DNA from: Nilaparvata lugens
Lineage: Eukaryota; Arthropoda; Insecta; Hemiptera; Delphacidae
DNA: 64,000 nt
Assembly (NCBI RefSeq): GCF_014356525.2
Contig: NC_052507.1
Coordinates: 49,603,660 to 49,667,659, forward strand
Direction of reading: 5' to 3'
The notes below the pieces were generated by a model. The model saw nothing but the letters and a program-made list of their open reading frames with translations. It searched no databases and was not told where the DNA came from. Both the position numbers and the translations under genes were made by a program. Shown here one piece after another: positions 23,275-34,857 of this stretch. Position 1 is the first letter of the stretch. Each line of letters opens with the position of its first letter.

Positions 23275-24310
23275 GATGGATGGTTTATTGAAGGGGCAGT
23301 GATGAGCAATGATCAGCATATCTGATGAATAAACTGAGTGAAGATTTGTTAAATAGCCTAGCTTGACAAGGGAGTTTTTTTTTCTGACAAGGTCAGAAGG
23401 TCATCAGTCGTCGTGATAAATCTATTCCACTTTCTATCCTTATTTATTATTCTATTATAATATTTCTGGGGCTACCTCAAAATTTTTTGGGGACCAATTG
23501 GTCATAAGGTCATGACACTAGTATCCTAATGGAGCGGTCATTATGTGGGGTCTTTATGGCCGTATATTTGAAATTCCAATCTGCTCATAACAAAATCATG
23601 CATTATGCTTCATAAAAATAATCAGATAATATGTAAATTCAAGTTTTATATTTTTCAATTATGAAATTTCAATAATAAATAGTTTAATAATTCATTTTTC
23701 AATTATTAAAAATATTGATCTTATTCTTGTAAGCTGTTGTGATTCCCAATCAATTGAATCTAAAAATCAACAATTCAGTTCCTAGTTGGAATTTAAATAT
23801 TATGATTTTGTTGGAAGAATTCATTTTACAATATTCAAAGCCGAGCAATATTCCTTGAGCAATAGGCCTATAACAAAATAACACATCATGTTGTTCAATC
23901 TATAATGATAACAGCTTATAAATTTGAAAATTGGTGAACTAGAACCCTATAAAATGGCGATTTTGCAATGCATTACGGGATTGTGTCATGACCTGTATTT
24001 ATAGACCTTGTTAGACCAATACAAAAATTGAAAACATTCAAAGAGTCAATAACTTCTTTGGCCTATGTAGCCGGGAGACTAGCTTATAATCGAACTATTT
24101 CCATTTCTGTTGAATGGCTTATTCAAGGGCAATGATCAGCATTTTTTATTGATAAACCGAGTGAAGATTTGTTGAAAGGCCTAGGTAACGAATCTTGACA
24201 AGGCATTACTCTTTACCAAATGAAGATCAAAAGGTCACCATCGTCGTGATAAATCTATTCCAGTTTCTTTTATTATTATTATTATTATATTTTTGCTACC
24301 ATATCAAGAT
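23275..24310 (+). repeat. Direct repeat pair around an AT-rich spacer
   Basis: 23275-23465 and 24105-24300 are diverged direct repeats sharing 'gcaatgatcagca', 'gagtgaagatttgtt', 'cttgacaag', and 'cgtcgtgataaatctattcca'. The intervening 640 bp has no gene. The layout would suit two LTRs or a segmental tandem duplication; nothing inside supports a retroelement. Confidence 0.6.
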
Positions 24311-24539
24311 TTGTTCTGTAACAAAGCCAATTTCAATGATGCAGTCGGTGTACCCCTCTAGGAATAGGCACTCCTGACTTCTTTTGGGCAATCTTACAGT
24401 AGCGCTCGTAGAGTAAACATCTTAGTAGTTTAGTTTCACCGTAGTGATAGTTTTCAAAACAATCATCTTTCATCAATAAGTGGGTCACTGGAACATAACC
24501 ATACAGCAGCTATCTTCATACATCATCGTCGTCGGATAG

Positions 24540-25785
24540 ATGAGGTCACCAACCAAACCACCGGATGGACTGATCCCACAATTCGAGGAGGAGGAAGAAG
24601 AGGATAACTTCCCAGGAAACCAAGGACTCAAAGTACGAGAACAACCAGGTAAAATGGTAACTGTTGAACAATTATTGCTGAGTGAATTCAACACAGACAT
24701 AATGAACATGAAGAGTATCTCTTCGGAATTCAAGAATTGAAAAAAAAGGTTTCCAGAGCCGAATATGATAATTTCATAGAATTAGTTCTGAAATTAGCAT
24801 TGTTAATCATGCAAGTAGAAACGAGAGCAGTTACTATTAGCCGAATAAGTGATTCTTTAGGGCTTCCGAAAATTCACGACCCATTACAGGACATAAGCAA
24901 ATCTGTTCAGGAAATTAAAAATAAAGACAGGGCCTATTACTTACGCAGACATGATACAACTACCGAAAAAAGCTACTTCAAGTGATCCCCAGTCCAAGAA
25001 TCAAGTCAGGAAAATCCTTCCAAAAGAACAGGTAGTCTTAATTGAACCCTCAAATTCTACCAGTGATGAGAAACAAGACAGTGGAAAAATAAAAGGAACA
25101 CTGAAAACCAACATCGCAAGAAAGGATAACATTAAAATAAAAAAGGTAGTACCCATTAGAGAAGGAGGTTTACTCATTGTTCTGGATTCTCTAGAGGACA
25201 AAAAAATTATTGAAGAATAAAGCTGTAAATAATGATCAAATCAAGATAACTGAGCCCCAAAATAAAAAACCCAGGATAATTGTTTATGATGTTCCATCTG
25301 ATCTCACTAACAAAGAGGTAACTGAAGAAATATATAACAAAAATTTTGTCAATTCAGGGATAGAGAAACAAAAATTTGAAGAAGGTTGCAAGCCATCATT
25401 CAAATTGGGGCCGAAAAACAAGGATTCCGTGCATTGGGTAGTAGAATGTGAACCCGAAATTAGGAAAGCAATAATTAATAAGAAAAAAATATTTATAGAT
25501 ATGACATCATGTAGAGTTAATGATTACCATGCAGTGCAAAGGTGCTATAAATGTCAAGTCTATGGACACATCACGAAACATTGTAAATAAGGAGAAGACA
25601 TCTGTGGTCATTGCTCCATCATAGGACACAACATCAAAACCTGCCCTTCAATCGATAAACCTCCAGTATGTTTTAACTGCAAAAGAGCTGATAAACCCTC
25701 AGACCACAAAGTAAACTATCTAAAGTGTCCCAGCTATGTGAAAGCATTGCAACAATCAATTGATCGAACAAATTATGGAAGTGCT
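24540..25785 (+). pseudogene. Non-LTR retrotransposon ORF1 (gag-like, CCHC zinc knuckles)
   Basis: The ATG at 24540 starts 'MRSPTKPPDGLIPQF' with an acidic Glu run. Changing frames follow: 24737-24985, 24951-25220, 25210-25590. Pieces include a basic Lys-rich linker and a ferredoxin-like (PRE_C2HC/RRM-type) stretch 'RIIVYDVPSDLTNKEVTEEI' to 'HWVVECEPEIRKAII'. Three cysteine knuckles then follow: 'CYKCQVYGHITKHC' (about 25548-25587), 'CGHCSIIGHNIKTC' past an in-frame TAA (25588), and 'CFNCKRADKPSDHKVNYLKC'. This is the usual ORF1 layout of R1/jockey-group elements, which bind the element RNA. Three frameshifts and one stop make it inactive, and no endonuclease/RT ORF2 follows. Confidence 0.85.
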
Positions 25786-26270
25786 TGAAAAGATTAAAAA
25801 TAGAATTTCCAGCTTAAAATCATCAAATAAATTCACAGCATCAAATATAAAAAAAATATATTCAAGATTTCCCATCATCTATTAAAAAAACAAAATTAAT
25901 AAAACAGTCAGCGAAAAGTAGGACATATTTGATTTTCAGCTTTGGTCAATATACAGATTTAAATTTATCATTAGCTCGCTGGAATAAAAATAGTTTATGT
26001 ATTTCAGAAGGCCTTGCACATTCAATCAAGAAGAAAACACGGAGTCAAGATGAATACAATAGCTCACCTACTGTTCATTTACGGAACGTAAATAATAGCT
26101 CAATTATTCGTTTTCATCTTGTTAGAAATTCATTGACATTGATATTATCGCAAAATAATAACAATGAGGCTCAATTAGGTATCCGTGACCTCTTAGGCCA
26201 GTTTCACACGGCAGAGACCTCGCTCCTGGAATATCATATTACGGAAGATCATATTTCATATTTTGCAGCT
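25786..26270. other. No recognised gene after ORF1
   Basis: A long open frame (25929-26462) runs through here into the GC-rich MITE, but it has no recognisable motif. Its second half is simply MITE sequence, so I do not call it a gene. The expected ORF2 start (endonuclease) is absent. Confidence 0.5.
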
Positions 26271-26304
26271 CTCCTGTACTTTCACATGGTGATCTTACAA
26301 ATAA

Positions 26305-27292
26305 GTGCAGGGACACACGATCCGGCGAAATCGCCGTCCGGCGTTTTCGCCGGACGAAGCTTCGCCGTCCGGTTGCAAGAAGTACACAGGAAGGCATGGG
26401 GCAGAACACACGACTCCGGCGACGCCGGCGACGGCGAAAACCCCGGTCCGGCGAGAAATTGATCCGGCGATATCGCCGGATATTCTCTACTTCGCCGTCC
26501 GGTTTTGCCGCCGGAAAGCAGTAGAAGGGCATTGTACTATATGTGCAGGGACACACGATCCGGCGAAAACGCCGGACGGCGCTGTCCCCACCCATGCCAC
26601 TTCTTTATTTATTAACATTTGTAACGTTACAAATGGGTAGGGTAGGGTTACAAGGGTAGGTTACAAGGGTAGGGTTGTAAGTAGGGATGGGTATCGATAC
26701 ATCGATGTTCAGGTATAGCGATCTATCTCATATTCTAGGTACACCTGACAACAATTCTCCTTGTATTATGAAAAAGACCTAATTTTCAGCTTCAAGTATC
26801 ATCACCAACTACATTGTCCTCACATTGATATTTTGCACAACGACATAAGTTCTTGAGATTATGTTCTATTAGAATTACCAGTAAGATACACTTCATTTCA
26901 GTATTTAAAGTGAAATTCAAGCTGGAAATTCAATCGCAATAGTAAAAGATTGTTTTTTCGTATCTTATCAATTTTTTATTGTAGCAAAACGTAAATTAGA
27001 AGGTTGAATACGCCTAAACCACAGTTCCAAGCTATTACAACATTTTCAGACAAATGATTTGATAGATTTTCATGAGATTTGGTAGGAATAATTTTAATTA
27101 CGCGACAACATAATATGTGTAAGTTAATTTTGAAATGTTGTACTCCATTTATTATACTGAAATGTATCTAAATGATCCGGCAAAAACGCCGGACGGCAGC
27201 TTCGCCGTCTGTCGTGTGTTCTGAATGCTAATTGCCGCCGGGTCCGGCGAAAACGCCGGACGGCGATGTCGCCGGATCGTGTGTCCCTGCAC
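26305..27292. mobile_element. MITE with about 50-bp terminal inverted repeats and TAA duplication
   Basis: The left end begins gtgcagggacacacgatccg at 26305. The right end, read in reverse from 27292, is the same for about 50 nt with one visible mismatch. TAA directly flanks both ends (26302-26304 and 27293-27295). The ends are packed with short palindromes of CCGGCG/CGCCGG type, and a further internal copy of the terminus starts at about 26550. The middle is AT-rich, has a fragment of repeat X and no transposase. TIR plus 3-bp TAA duplication fits a PIF/Harbinger-like non-autonomous element (inference). It is the freshest-looking DNA element in the window. Confidence 0.85.
26709..26905 (+). 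repeat. Repeat X, fragment
   Basis: Matches the X copies at about 45380-45570 and 47165-47300: 'gtacacctgacaacaat', 'ccttgtatt.tgaaaaa.acc' and 'catcatcaccaactaca' are shared in the same orientation. It lies inside the MITE. Confidence 0.75.
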
Positions 27293-27296
27293 TAAG

Positions 27297-28750
27297 CCGA
27301 CAGATCCAACAACTATGCCGACGTTTGCTCAAACCTATGACTCATCACTTTTTCTCAAAGTCTAACTTCCTTAAAAATATAGATAGAAGATTTCTGATTT
27401 CGGATTTGGATTCAGCGACCTCAAATTCTTTAAAGCGTAAGTCCCATTTTCAAAAATACCCGAAAACAAGGGAGTTATAGCTGTTTTTAATATAGCTTTC
27501 CATTATCATATGATTATATAGTACATACTAAGATAATAATACTCCTGCCTCACAAAGGGACAGGCAAAGGTTTTAAGAAGTTTTTGAACACCTGAGAAGT
27601 TTATACATAAACATTTTTAATTTTTAAAAATTCTAGTTTTCCAAAAAAATATTGAACTATGAAAAGATGAATCCAAATATGAAATCATAAATCATCTCCA
27701 CTCATCACCCAATAAAATAGGAGGAAAAGGAATGTTGTACAGTAAAATTCACTGAATTTCAATTGTCATTCAACAATCCAATTTATCAGGTTCAAATCGT
27801 TGAATATCACTTTAAATTCTCAGCAATTATTGACTATTTCTTTTTACAATCAGAAAAATCTATTATGAACATACAGTATAAACATTGTGCTGATCTGAAT
27901 CGATCTATGGTAATAATAGGAATTGAGAGAATAGAAAATGTCATGGCATTCCAAGTAGTGATGTCTGTGTATTAGAACTGCTGAGTGATAATGCATACTG
28001 AAAAAAAGTCATGAATAGCTCAGACCAGCCTGGCGACTTTGATGCTTTTGATACCAGAATCTTGTTTTATTTTTATTAAAGAATGATACGGAATGAAAAC
28101 CATGTATCATAGTACAAAGCTTTGTATCATGAGTAAGATTGACAATCATGGCTTGTCGATTTTAGTTGCTGACCTAAATCCTCATTCCTCAGTCGTAGAA
28201 CTATGGACAAGCGCGAGCATTTGCCTTTTATGTCATATACCGTCAACACAAACTTATGAAATTTATGAAAAGCTTGATAGCTTGAATAGTGATCTGATAT
28301 TTGTTACACGTTTTTATTCTAAGACATAATATGTCTTAGACTAATTTTTAATGTTTCTTCAATCGGCAGGAAAACTTTGGTTTTTCAAAGTTATCTTACT
28401 CCCTTATTTTGGGGTATTTTCAGAAATCAAGATAAATAACCTACCAAATTTCCTACACGAATACAGTGTAAGTTGTATTATAATAGCTAGAGTACTTACG
28501 TACTGTATAGTACAGTACCTGTTCGTTTTTACCGTATAATTATATGATAATAGAAAGCTTTATTAAAAACAGCCATAACTTCCTTGTTTTCGGATATTTT
28601 CGAAAACGGGACTTACGCTTTAAAGAATTTGGGGTCGCTGAATCCAAATCCGGAATCAGAAATCTTCTATCTATATTTTTAAGGAAGTTAGACTTTGAGA
28701 AAAAAGTGATGAGTCATACTTTGTGGAAGCGTCGGCACAGTTGTTAGATC
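27297..28750. repeat. Long inverted repeat (arms of about 250 bp)
   Basis: 27297-27545 is mirrored by 28515-28750; both contain 'gtgatgagtcat' and 'aaggaagttagactttgaga' (reverse complement on the left). Homology resumes on the far side of the MITE, where 'ctttcacatggtga' near 26279 is mirrored near 28812. The MITE therefore landed inside the left arm of this older foldback. The centre (27546-28514) has no gene I can recognise. Confidence 0.75.
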
Positions 28751-29079
28751 TTGCCTCTGCTTGCCTCGAGGGGAAAAGACGTGACAAAACGAGGTTCCTG
28801 GATAGGAGTCACCATGTGAAAGACACGATTTGACTCAATGTACTTCGACAAAAAAACGAGAACACTGTTCAGTGTTCAAGTTGCACGTCTCCTATCGTGT
28901 GAAAGAGACCTTACTGGTAATAGACGAATATGCATCGATAAATAAATACAAAATTACGATTGGAATAGATTCTTTTGATATTGACTCCGAATTTACATGC
29001 TTGAACATTTTAAGTTTAGTAATTAAAAGTAAAAACCTGAATTATGTATTCTATTACAGAGGAATGAACAATCTATTTT

Positions 29080-29820
29080 TTGGATATACCACATGAAAAC
29101 GATGGCTCTGAAGATTGTCCAAAAGAATACCTACCGTATGATTCTATTCTCTATGCTTATTTGAACAGTATGATAGAACTCAGGAACTTTATTCAACAGT
29201 ATGATGTTCTGAATGCGGATTTATATAGGGGAGTACTATCATCACTGAGTAGTAATATCTCTTCTTCAGCAGCATGTATTCAAGAGATAAGGCGAAACGA
29301 GGTGAACATCTACGACAATCGACTTAAGACTTTCCTGTGGCCGACATCCACTACATATCGAATGGGCTTCTGTTTTGAAAATGAAGGAAAATACGTACCC
29401 TACAATGAAACAACAAAGTCATTCTTAACTAAGGAAAAGTATATTCTAGTCAGTAGAGACACCCAAATCATGCTGAATGCTGAGCTACTGAAGAATATCC
29501 TAAAAGTTGACATCACAAATTGTAAGATGCCAAAAATAACTTGGATGGATGGAGTTCCAGGGTGTGGTAAAAATCACTTCATCCTTCAGCAACATACACC
29601 AGGTAAAGAACTCATTTTGTATCAGACAAGAGCTGGAATAAATGAAATTAGGCAAGAGGTGAATAGAATTCACAAAAATAAATATGAAAGAATAATTAAA
29701 CAGGATTATAGAACAGTTTCATCTTTTATAATAAACGGATCAAAAAAGCAGTACAAACGTGTATTCATAGATGAAGTAGTATTAGCCTCCACCTCCACTT
29801 GCTGCCAAAATTGCTTTTAA
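29080..29820 (+). pseudogene. Endogenous viral element: alphavirus-like superfamily 1 helicase fragment
   Basis: An uninterrupted 246-codon stretch with no transposon hallmarks. Walker A is 'WMDGVPGCGKN' (about 29549-29581), the form typical of the superfamily 1 RNA helicase of alphavirus-like plus-strand viruses (virga-, nege- and kita-like groups). Walker B, 'VFIDEVV', lies about 55 codons later. The residue after the Walker A Lys is Asn where Thr or Ser is expected. The open frame then ends in unrelated codons just after Walker B, so the later helicase motifs are missing. A neighbouring short frame at 28910-29090 might carry more viral sequence, but I cannot show it. In a virus this domain unwinds RNA and caps it with its neighbour domain; here it is a single incomplete genomic relic. 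Confidence 0.72.
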
Positions 29821-30404
29821 ATTACGTAGGCCAAAAGGAACCTGATACACATAAGAAAATATTTTTAAATCATTTGTTCTGATCCAAATCACAAGATGGA
29901 ATAAATAAAATGAAATTAAGATAATAACCTTGGAACGTAGATATTCAGGAGTTAAGTTATAATAAGTTATATTAATAAGAGTGAAACGGAAATTGAATCT
30001 TTGCTAATGCCACACAAATCAAAAATCAGATGACATTGTTAGTCAGCTGATATATAACAACAAGCTTTAAAATATTGTATATAATTGTAAATTGTATTTA
30101 TTCGCGGCCCATATATTTCTTAAATATTATATGTATTTTTTATGTATTCACAGAACCCCCAAGTAAGTCAAGTTACCTGATAGGATTAGTCCAAGAAACC
30201 AACAACATTGAATATAACCGAAAATTGTATCCTTACTCTAGTCAATTATAATTAAATGCAAGTGAGACCTTGAAAATTTCCACCATGTTATAAATAAATC
30301 TGTTTGGATGAAGAATTTGTTGTAGTGGAGAACTAAGGGTTAAGTAGTATGAATTTGTGAGAGAGTTAGTTGGCAGTACTGCCAAGCAGCAAGTTTGAAG
30401 AAAT
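29821..30404. other. No recognised gene
   Basis: AT-rich sequence between the viral relic and repeat T. No poly(A) tract or clear target duplication marks how the viral fragment entered. Confidence 0.45.
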
Positions 30405-31756
30405 ATTTTATTGACATTGTAAAGCGTTTATTTTACATGCCTCACACATGTATAATCATGTAAAGCTTTTCCTGGGGGAGTCACTCTCGCCTCCAAGGAT
30501 AGGTCGATACACATAGAATGAATCTTGTACTGAGTCACCAGTATTGAGGTTATAAATTCTGAAAATGCGTGCGTGGACGCTAAGTGAGTACCAGACTGAT
30601 CGATTCACTACAAGATTTGATACAATCGTCGGAATCACGGGAGGCATAAACACTCGCTCACCTTTGATTCTTCTTATGACAGATTGTATAGTGATAAAAA
30701 ATTTTTATAAGCAGTGTAGCGGTTGCTAGACACTGAATACAAACATCTTAAAGCTATTACCTGTGATGAAAACAACATACAAAATCATACAGGTCGAGCA
30801 AAAATCCCGATGTAGATAATTTACAGGACTGTGTCTCTAATTAATTCCGAAGGATTAGGATAGGGTACTTGGACCAGATATCATTCGGAATATACTTCGA
30901 GAACAGAGTCTTTTCGGGTTTTAAGCTCTATTGTAGGAAATTATATGATCTCCAGCTGCATCTGCTATACAGTTGATGGATTCGCTCCTAAGTTGAGGTT
31001 GGTAACAGATAAAAGCTGATATACGAGCAGGTAAGGACAGAGAATAAATAATCCCGATCTGACCCCACACACTACATCCACTTAGATCTGTTCCAATATC
31101 CAGCTTAATTCAATTATTCCAATGATCATATTCGATCGGTTTCTTGGTGATATAGAAAGAATCAGATACAATAATTGATAGGCTTAAGAAATAATCAAAC
31201 TCAGAAGACGAATTGACAAAATTGAAATATAATATAATTCAACAGTTTGCGAAAAATGGTGAAAATAAATTATAATTTTTTTTTTTTAAATTTGCTCGGG
31301 GTCGTGGTTCTGGCAGCGGAGGATAGTTAATCAACTACAAGTTCTTATAAATTCTATACCAAATAAATTCTAGGATCTTAATGGTTAATAAGCACTTGTC
31401 AGCGTGGCCATTAATTTAACGAAGAGAAAATTTATATTTTCTGCACTGTAATATTTTTTGAAGCATAGATTGAGACCCCTTTAAAATTTTGAAACTCACG
31501 TGAAACTCCTTGGCGGTAGTGGTTTTTTCTTTAGATCAAATTCGTTTGATCAGTGGCGGTCCAGGCTTCGGTCTCAGCACGTGTGGAATTTTTAATTAAA
31601 ATATTGCCTTCACCAAATTAATTAGGAGATAATTGAACTTTAAACTCTTTAATTATCGATTGATGAAAATAAATTTACAAATAACAATAAGAATGGCCGA
31701 AAATATTGGCTCACAGATAAAATATATAAAATTGAACAAAAATTTCACAAAAAGGT
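30405..31756 (-). repeat. Repeat T, reverse copy, right-end part (split by GL)
   Basis: Reverse complement of about 17483-18950. It ends at 31756 in AGGT (31753-31756), the target duplication of the GL element. It includes the conserved 65-codon frame (30653-30456, minus strand) described for the plus copy. The other part of this T copy resumes at 43176. Confidence 0.88.
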
Positions 31757-33745
31757 TGTCACGTTATTCTTTATATTTAAATAACGATTAGCCTCCTGCT
31801 TGGCATCAGTCGGTAAAGCATGAGATTTGATATAATTATATAATTAGGTCGTGGTTTTCTAATAGTATTCAGTCTCATAAATCTTTCTAGGCCTAGGTAT
31901 GGCTTCTCCTATAACTCTTGTAATTCAATAAAAATAATATATATATAAATATGATACTTATACAATAGTGTTGAGGAATAAAAATAAATTGCACACCATA
32001 AACGTTTCATACATATATTACACAAATAATGCAAAAAATAAATCGAGGCAAAAAAAAATATATATAGAGCGATAAAAAATATAATATAAAAATAGAACAA
32101 TAATTGAAATCAATAAAAATATCACAGGCTAAACTTTATATTCTAGATTTATGGCACGAATCATTACCATGTGCCTTTATCTTAAAATCATATGCATTCT
32201 TTTGCATGTAGCTGCGATATGCGCTTGCTAATACTTGTCGACTTGGATAATTCAATTAAAAATATGTGCTTTAAGATCAGCTTGATAAATTAGCCACTAT
32301 AATCAAATATATATATATTAAAATCTCTAGTACTTAGTAGATTTCTTTGTATCGAATATATATTTTTATCTCAGGGAGCAAGATTCGGCACCTGCCGGAA
32401 TAGGTAGAGCCATTCATCTAGTGAATTAGAGCTATAATAAACTATCGCCAATTATATTGCAAAAATTAAATGTCATATGCATATGTTTTAATAGCCTAGA
32501 TTTTATACTTCTTTGATTTATAGAAATTTCTGAAATATTGATCTATATTTTTCTTTCAATAAAATACCTTTAATACTAATTTTACTTGCGCAAGTATTAC
32601 TCTTATTAATTTCTTAATTTATAATAAAAACCCTTTCGACGAGCTAGCTTTGATTATTGGATTAATTCGAAGCACTAGGGCGCCCATCACTAATTCAATA
32701 TTATCACTCACGTGTCGAAAATCTTCTTATAAGCCGCCGATGTCGATCCAACTCCATGTGGTCCGGGAATATGGTAGCCGAATCGTCTCTTCCAAGGATT
32801 ATAAATTTATTAAAAATGAAAATGACTTCTGCTGTATAATAGCATCACGAAGTCCTTTAAGAAATTCAATAATTTAATTCAACTTTAACTTTTACAAAAT
32901 CATTAGCAAGGTACTACGCTCTAAAATATTTGGGGTCCTCTTATGGTGGCATTTGGCTGGCGAGTGCTGGTTCTCCTTTTCAATTTTACAAATCTTATTT
33001 CCGACTTTCAAATTAGCATAAAATTTGAATATCTTAGTCCTCCGCCATTTAGGGTCAAATAGATCTTACAAAAAATATCAAAATATTACTTAGATTGTAC
33101 GATTAATAATTTCTTTGCTTTCGAGCCATATCGATAACATAGACTATACAACAATTCAACATAGATTCCGAACATTTATAGAAATATATATAAATATTTT
33201 TGAATTGGCCTACAATTGCCGCCTATTAACTGCCGTTTTACTATTGGTGCATGCAAATTTTATTCGGTATTCATGCGCCTGGTACTTCTTATTTCCTGAA
33301 TACATTAAATTATTTTTATTTGGTTTTTTATTTATGCTCTTTACATGCTAGCTAATATTCTGTACATTAATATAATTCCATGCTACCTAATAATTAGCAC
33401 GTGATCAGATGTTTTTTCACATTGCACACCATCTGATTGCAATAAAGCTCTGCCAAGGGGTTTTGGTCAGATTCTACGTTTCTCGGTTTGATCGATCTCT
33501 AGGTCACTGATCCGTGAATACATGTACATAACCTCAATCTTCAAATATTTTATATAATAATCTATTTATGAGCAACAGAATTCCTTCAAATCCTTTTTAG
33601 GTTTTTTGTACCATTTAGCCAGAACAAGCTGATGCTATCTAATCTTAGTTATTATCTATTTGGCGATATTAGCCAGTTACTTTATTTTCAGACCTATTAC
33701 TGTTTCTGTTAGGGCTTTTTATCCACCCAAATTTAATACTTTACA
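31757..33745 (-). repeat. GL 3' LTR (left)
   Basis: 1989 bp. Compared with 41176-43175 the differences seen are scattered 1-3 bp indels in A/T runs and few substitutions, so the insertion is young. A tRNA-like relic lies at 31791-31870. Confidence 0.93.
31791..31870 (+). repeat. tRNA-like relic inside the GL LTR
   Basis: 'gcctcctgcttggcatcagtcggtaaagcatgag' and, 30 nt later, 'aggtcgtgg' resemble the 5' arm, A box and variable/T-arm region of an elongator tRNA-Met-like gene. The acceptor stem does not close and the B box is degenerate, so it is not a tRNA gene. It recurs in the other LTR (41210-41290) and, diverged, in copy A (about 2010-2090). A captured tRNA-derived SINE head is plausible. 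Confidence 0.5.
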
Positions 33746-34387
33746 CGCGCCCCTGGGTTTGAATTCAAAATATTTGAGAATCACAATGTTTTTAATGAAA
33801 ACCCACCCTTCAATACATCGATATACACTATACTTTAATTATAAATTATACTCTCATACTTCTATCACAGTTCGCAGACATATTTGCTGCATCTCCTTTA
33901 TACCTTTATCAAATACAATAACAAATTCTCCTCCTCAACACACATAAAATATCATAAATATAAACTTCTAAACACACTCCTCCTGATAACACTTAAAACA
34001 TAATATTTTTAAACTCGCCGCTTGCAGGGCCGCCAACCTAACTACACACATTCCATAATTCTCATAAATGATTCCTTTTAGACAATAATTTCGATTCACA
34101 AAACTTCTGGGCTTGTATCTTATAGTATTTCTTAGGTCTTAATATAAATAATTTTCTATACATCAGGTACAATACTTTTCTTTTGCTAATGGCTCTTTGG
34201 TTTTTTTTGGTAGCTTGTATTCACTTTAGGTCTTTTCAGGTAACAAACGTGGCATAATTAAAAGTAATAAATATAAAACATATAAATAATATACCGACAT
34301 TAATAAATATAATAAATAACATAATAAATAACATAATAAATAACAACTTTGGGGTAACCATACTTTTTCATAATCATATGTTTGCAG

Positions 34388-34800
34388 GCATTACATATTT
34401 GATTCAGGTGGCCTTGCCCAGCTGGTCACTGGCTCTACAGAATTTGCTGTCGACTTTCATAATTAACCTAATTGCTGCATTTTTTCTCTTTAAAGGTAAT
34501 TAACAAATTTTTAAACATACTATCCCCGCTTGTGTCCTTTTTTTAGTTGATGTAGCTAATTTAATTACATATTTAAAAATTGTTCTTTTTCTTATTGCAG
34601 GCTTCTAACGGTTGGAAGGAATTAAAACACTGGATTGTTGCCATGCGGTCCTATGCCAAGATTAAATTTATTACGAAAGGTTAGTAATTGGCTTGATAGT
34701 GGTGTTTTCTTTGATTGCTTATAGTATTTATTTCAAATTCTGTGATATTTCAAGTAAAATTGTTGTGGTTTTCCCGTATCTTCTTGCATTCTGTTTGTAG
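34388..34800 (+). other. Antisense splice-like exons in GL copy C
   Basis: On the strand opposite to gag: acceptor TATGTTTGCAG (ends 34387); exon 34388-34495 with donor TAAAG|GTAATT; intron 34496-34600 (105 nt); acceptor TTTTTCTTATTGCAG; exon 34601-34679 (79 nt); donor GAAAG|GTTAGT; intron 34680-34800 (121 nt) ending CTGTTTGTAG. Copies A and D show the same pattern with the same 79-nt middle exon. One frame of the first exon is open and hydrophobic but meets a stop in the second exon, so the RNA is probably non-coding. Transcription from the 3' LTR toward gag is inferred, not shown. Confidence 0.55.
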
Positions 34801-34857
34801 ATGTTGCTGTAGGCCATTCGGTTGTCTGCTGTTCGGTTGTTGATTGTTGAGGCTGTC

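Noticed and set aside
25929..26462. 177-codon plus frame
   Set aside because: Runs into the MITE; the second half is MITE palindromes and the first half has no recognisable domain.
26305..26600. Possible CRISPR-like array (regular GC-rich palindromes)
   Set aside because: Repeats are irregularly spaced, belong to transposon ends, and the genome is eukaryotic.
28093..28747. Open frames in the centre and right arm of the foldback
   Set aside because: No motifs; those at 28544-28747 are the inverted-repeat arm itself.
31791..31870. Functional tRNA gene
   Set aside because: Acceptor stem does not pair and the B box is degenerate; only a relic.
33115..33351. 78-codon frame identical at 42543-42779
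   Set aside because: Identity only reflects the two recently duplicated LTRs; diverged LTRs A, D and E do not keep the frame.
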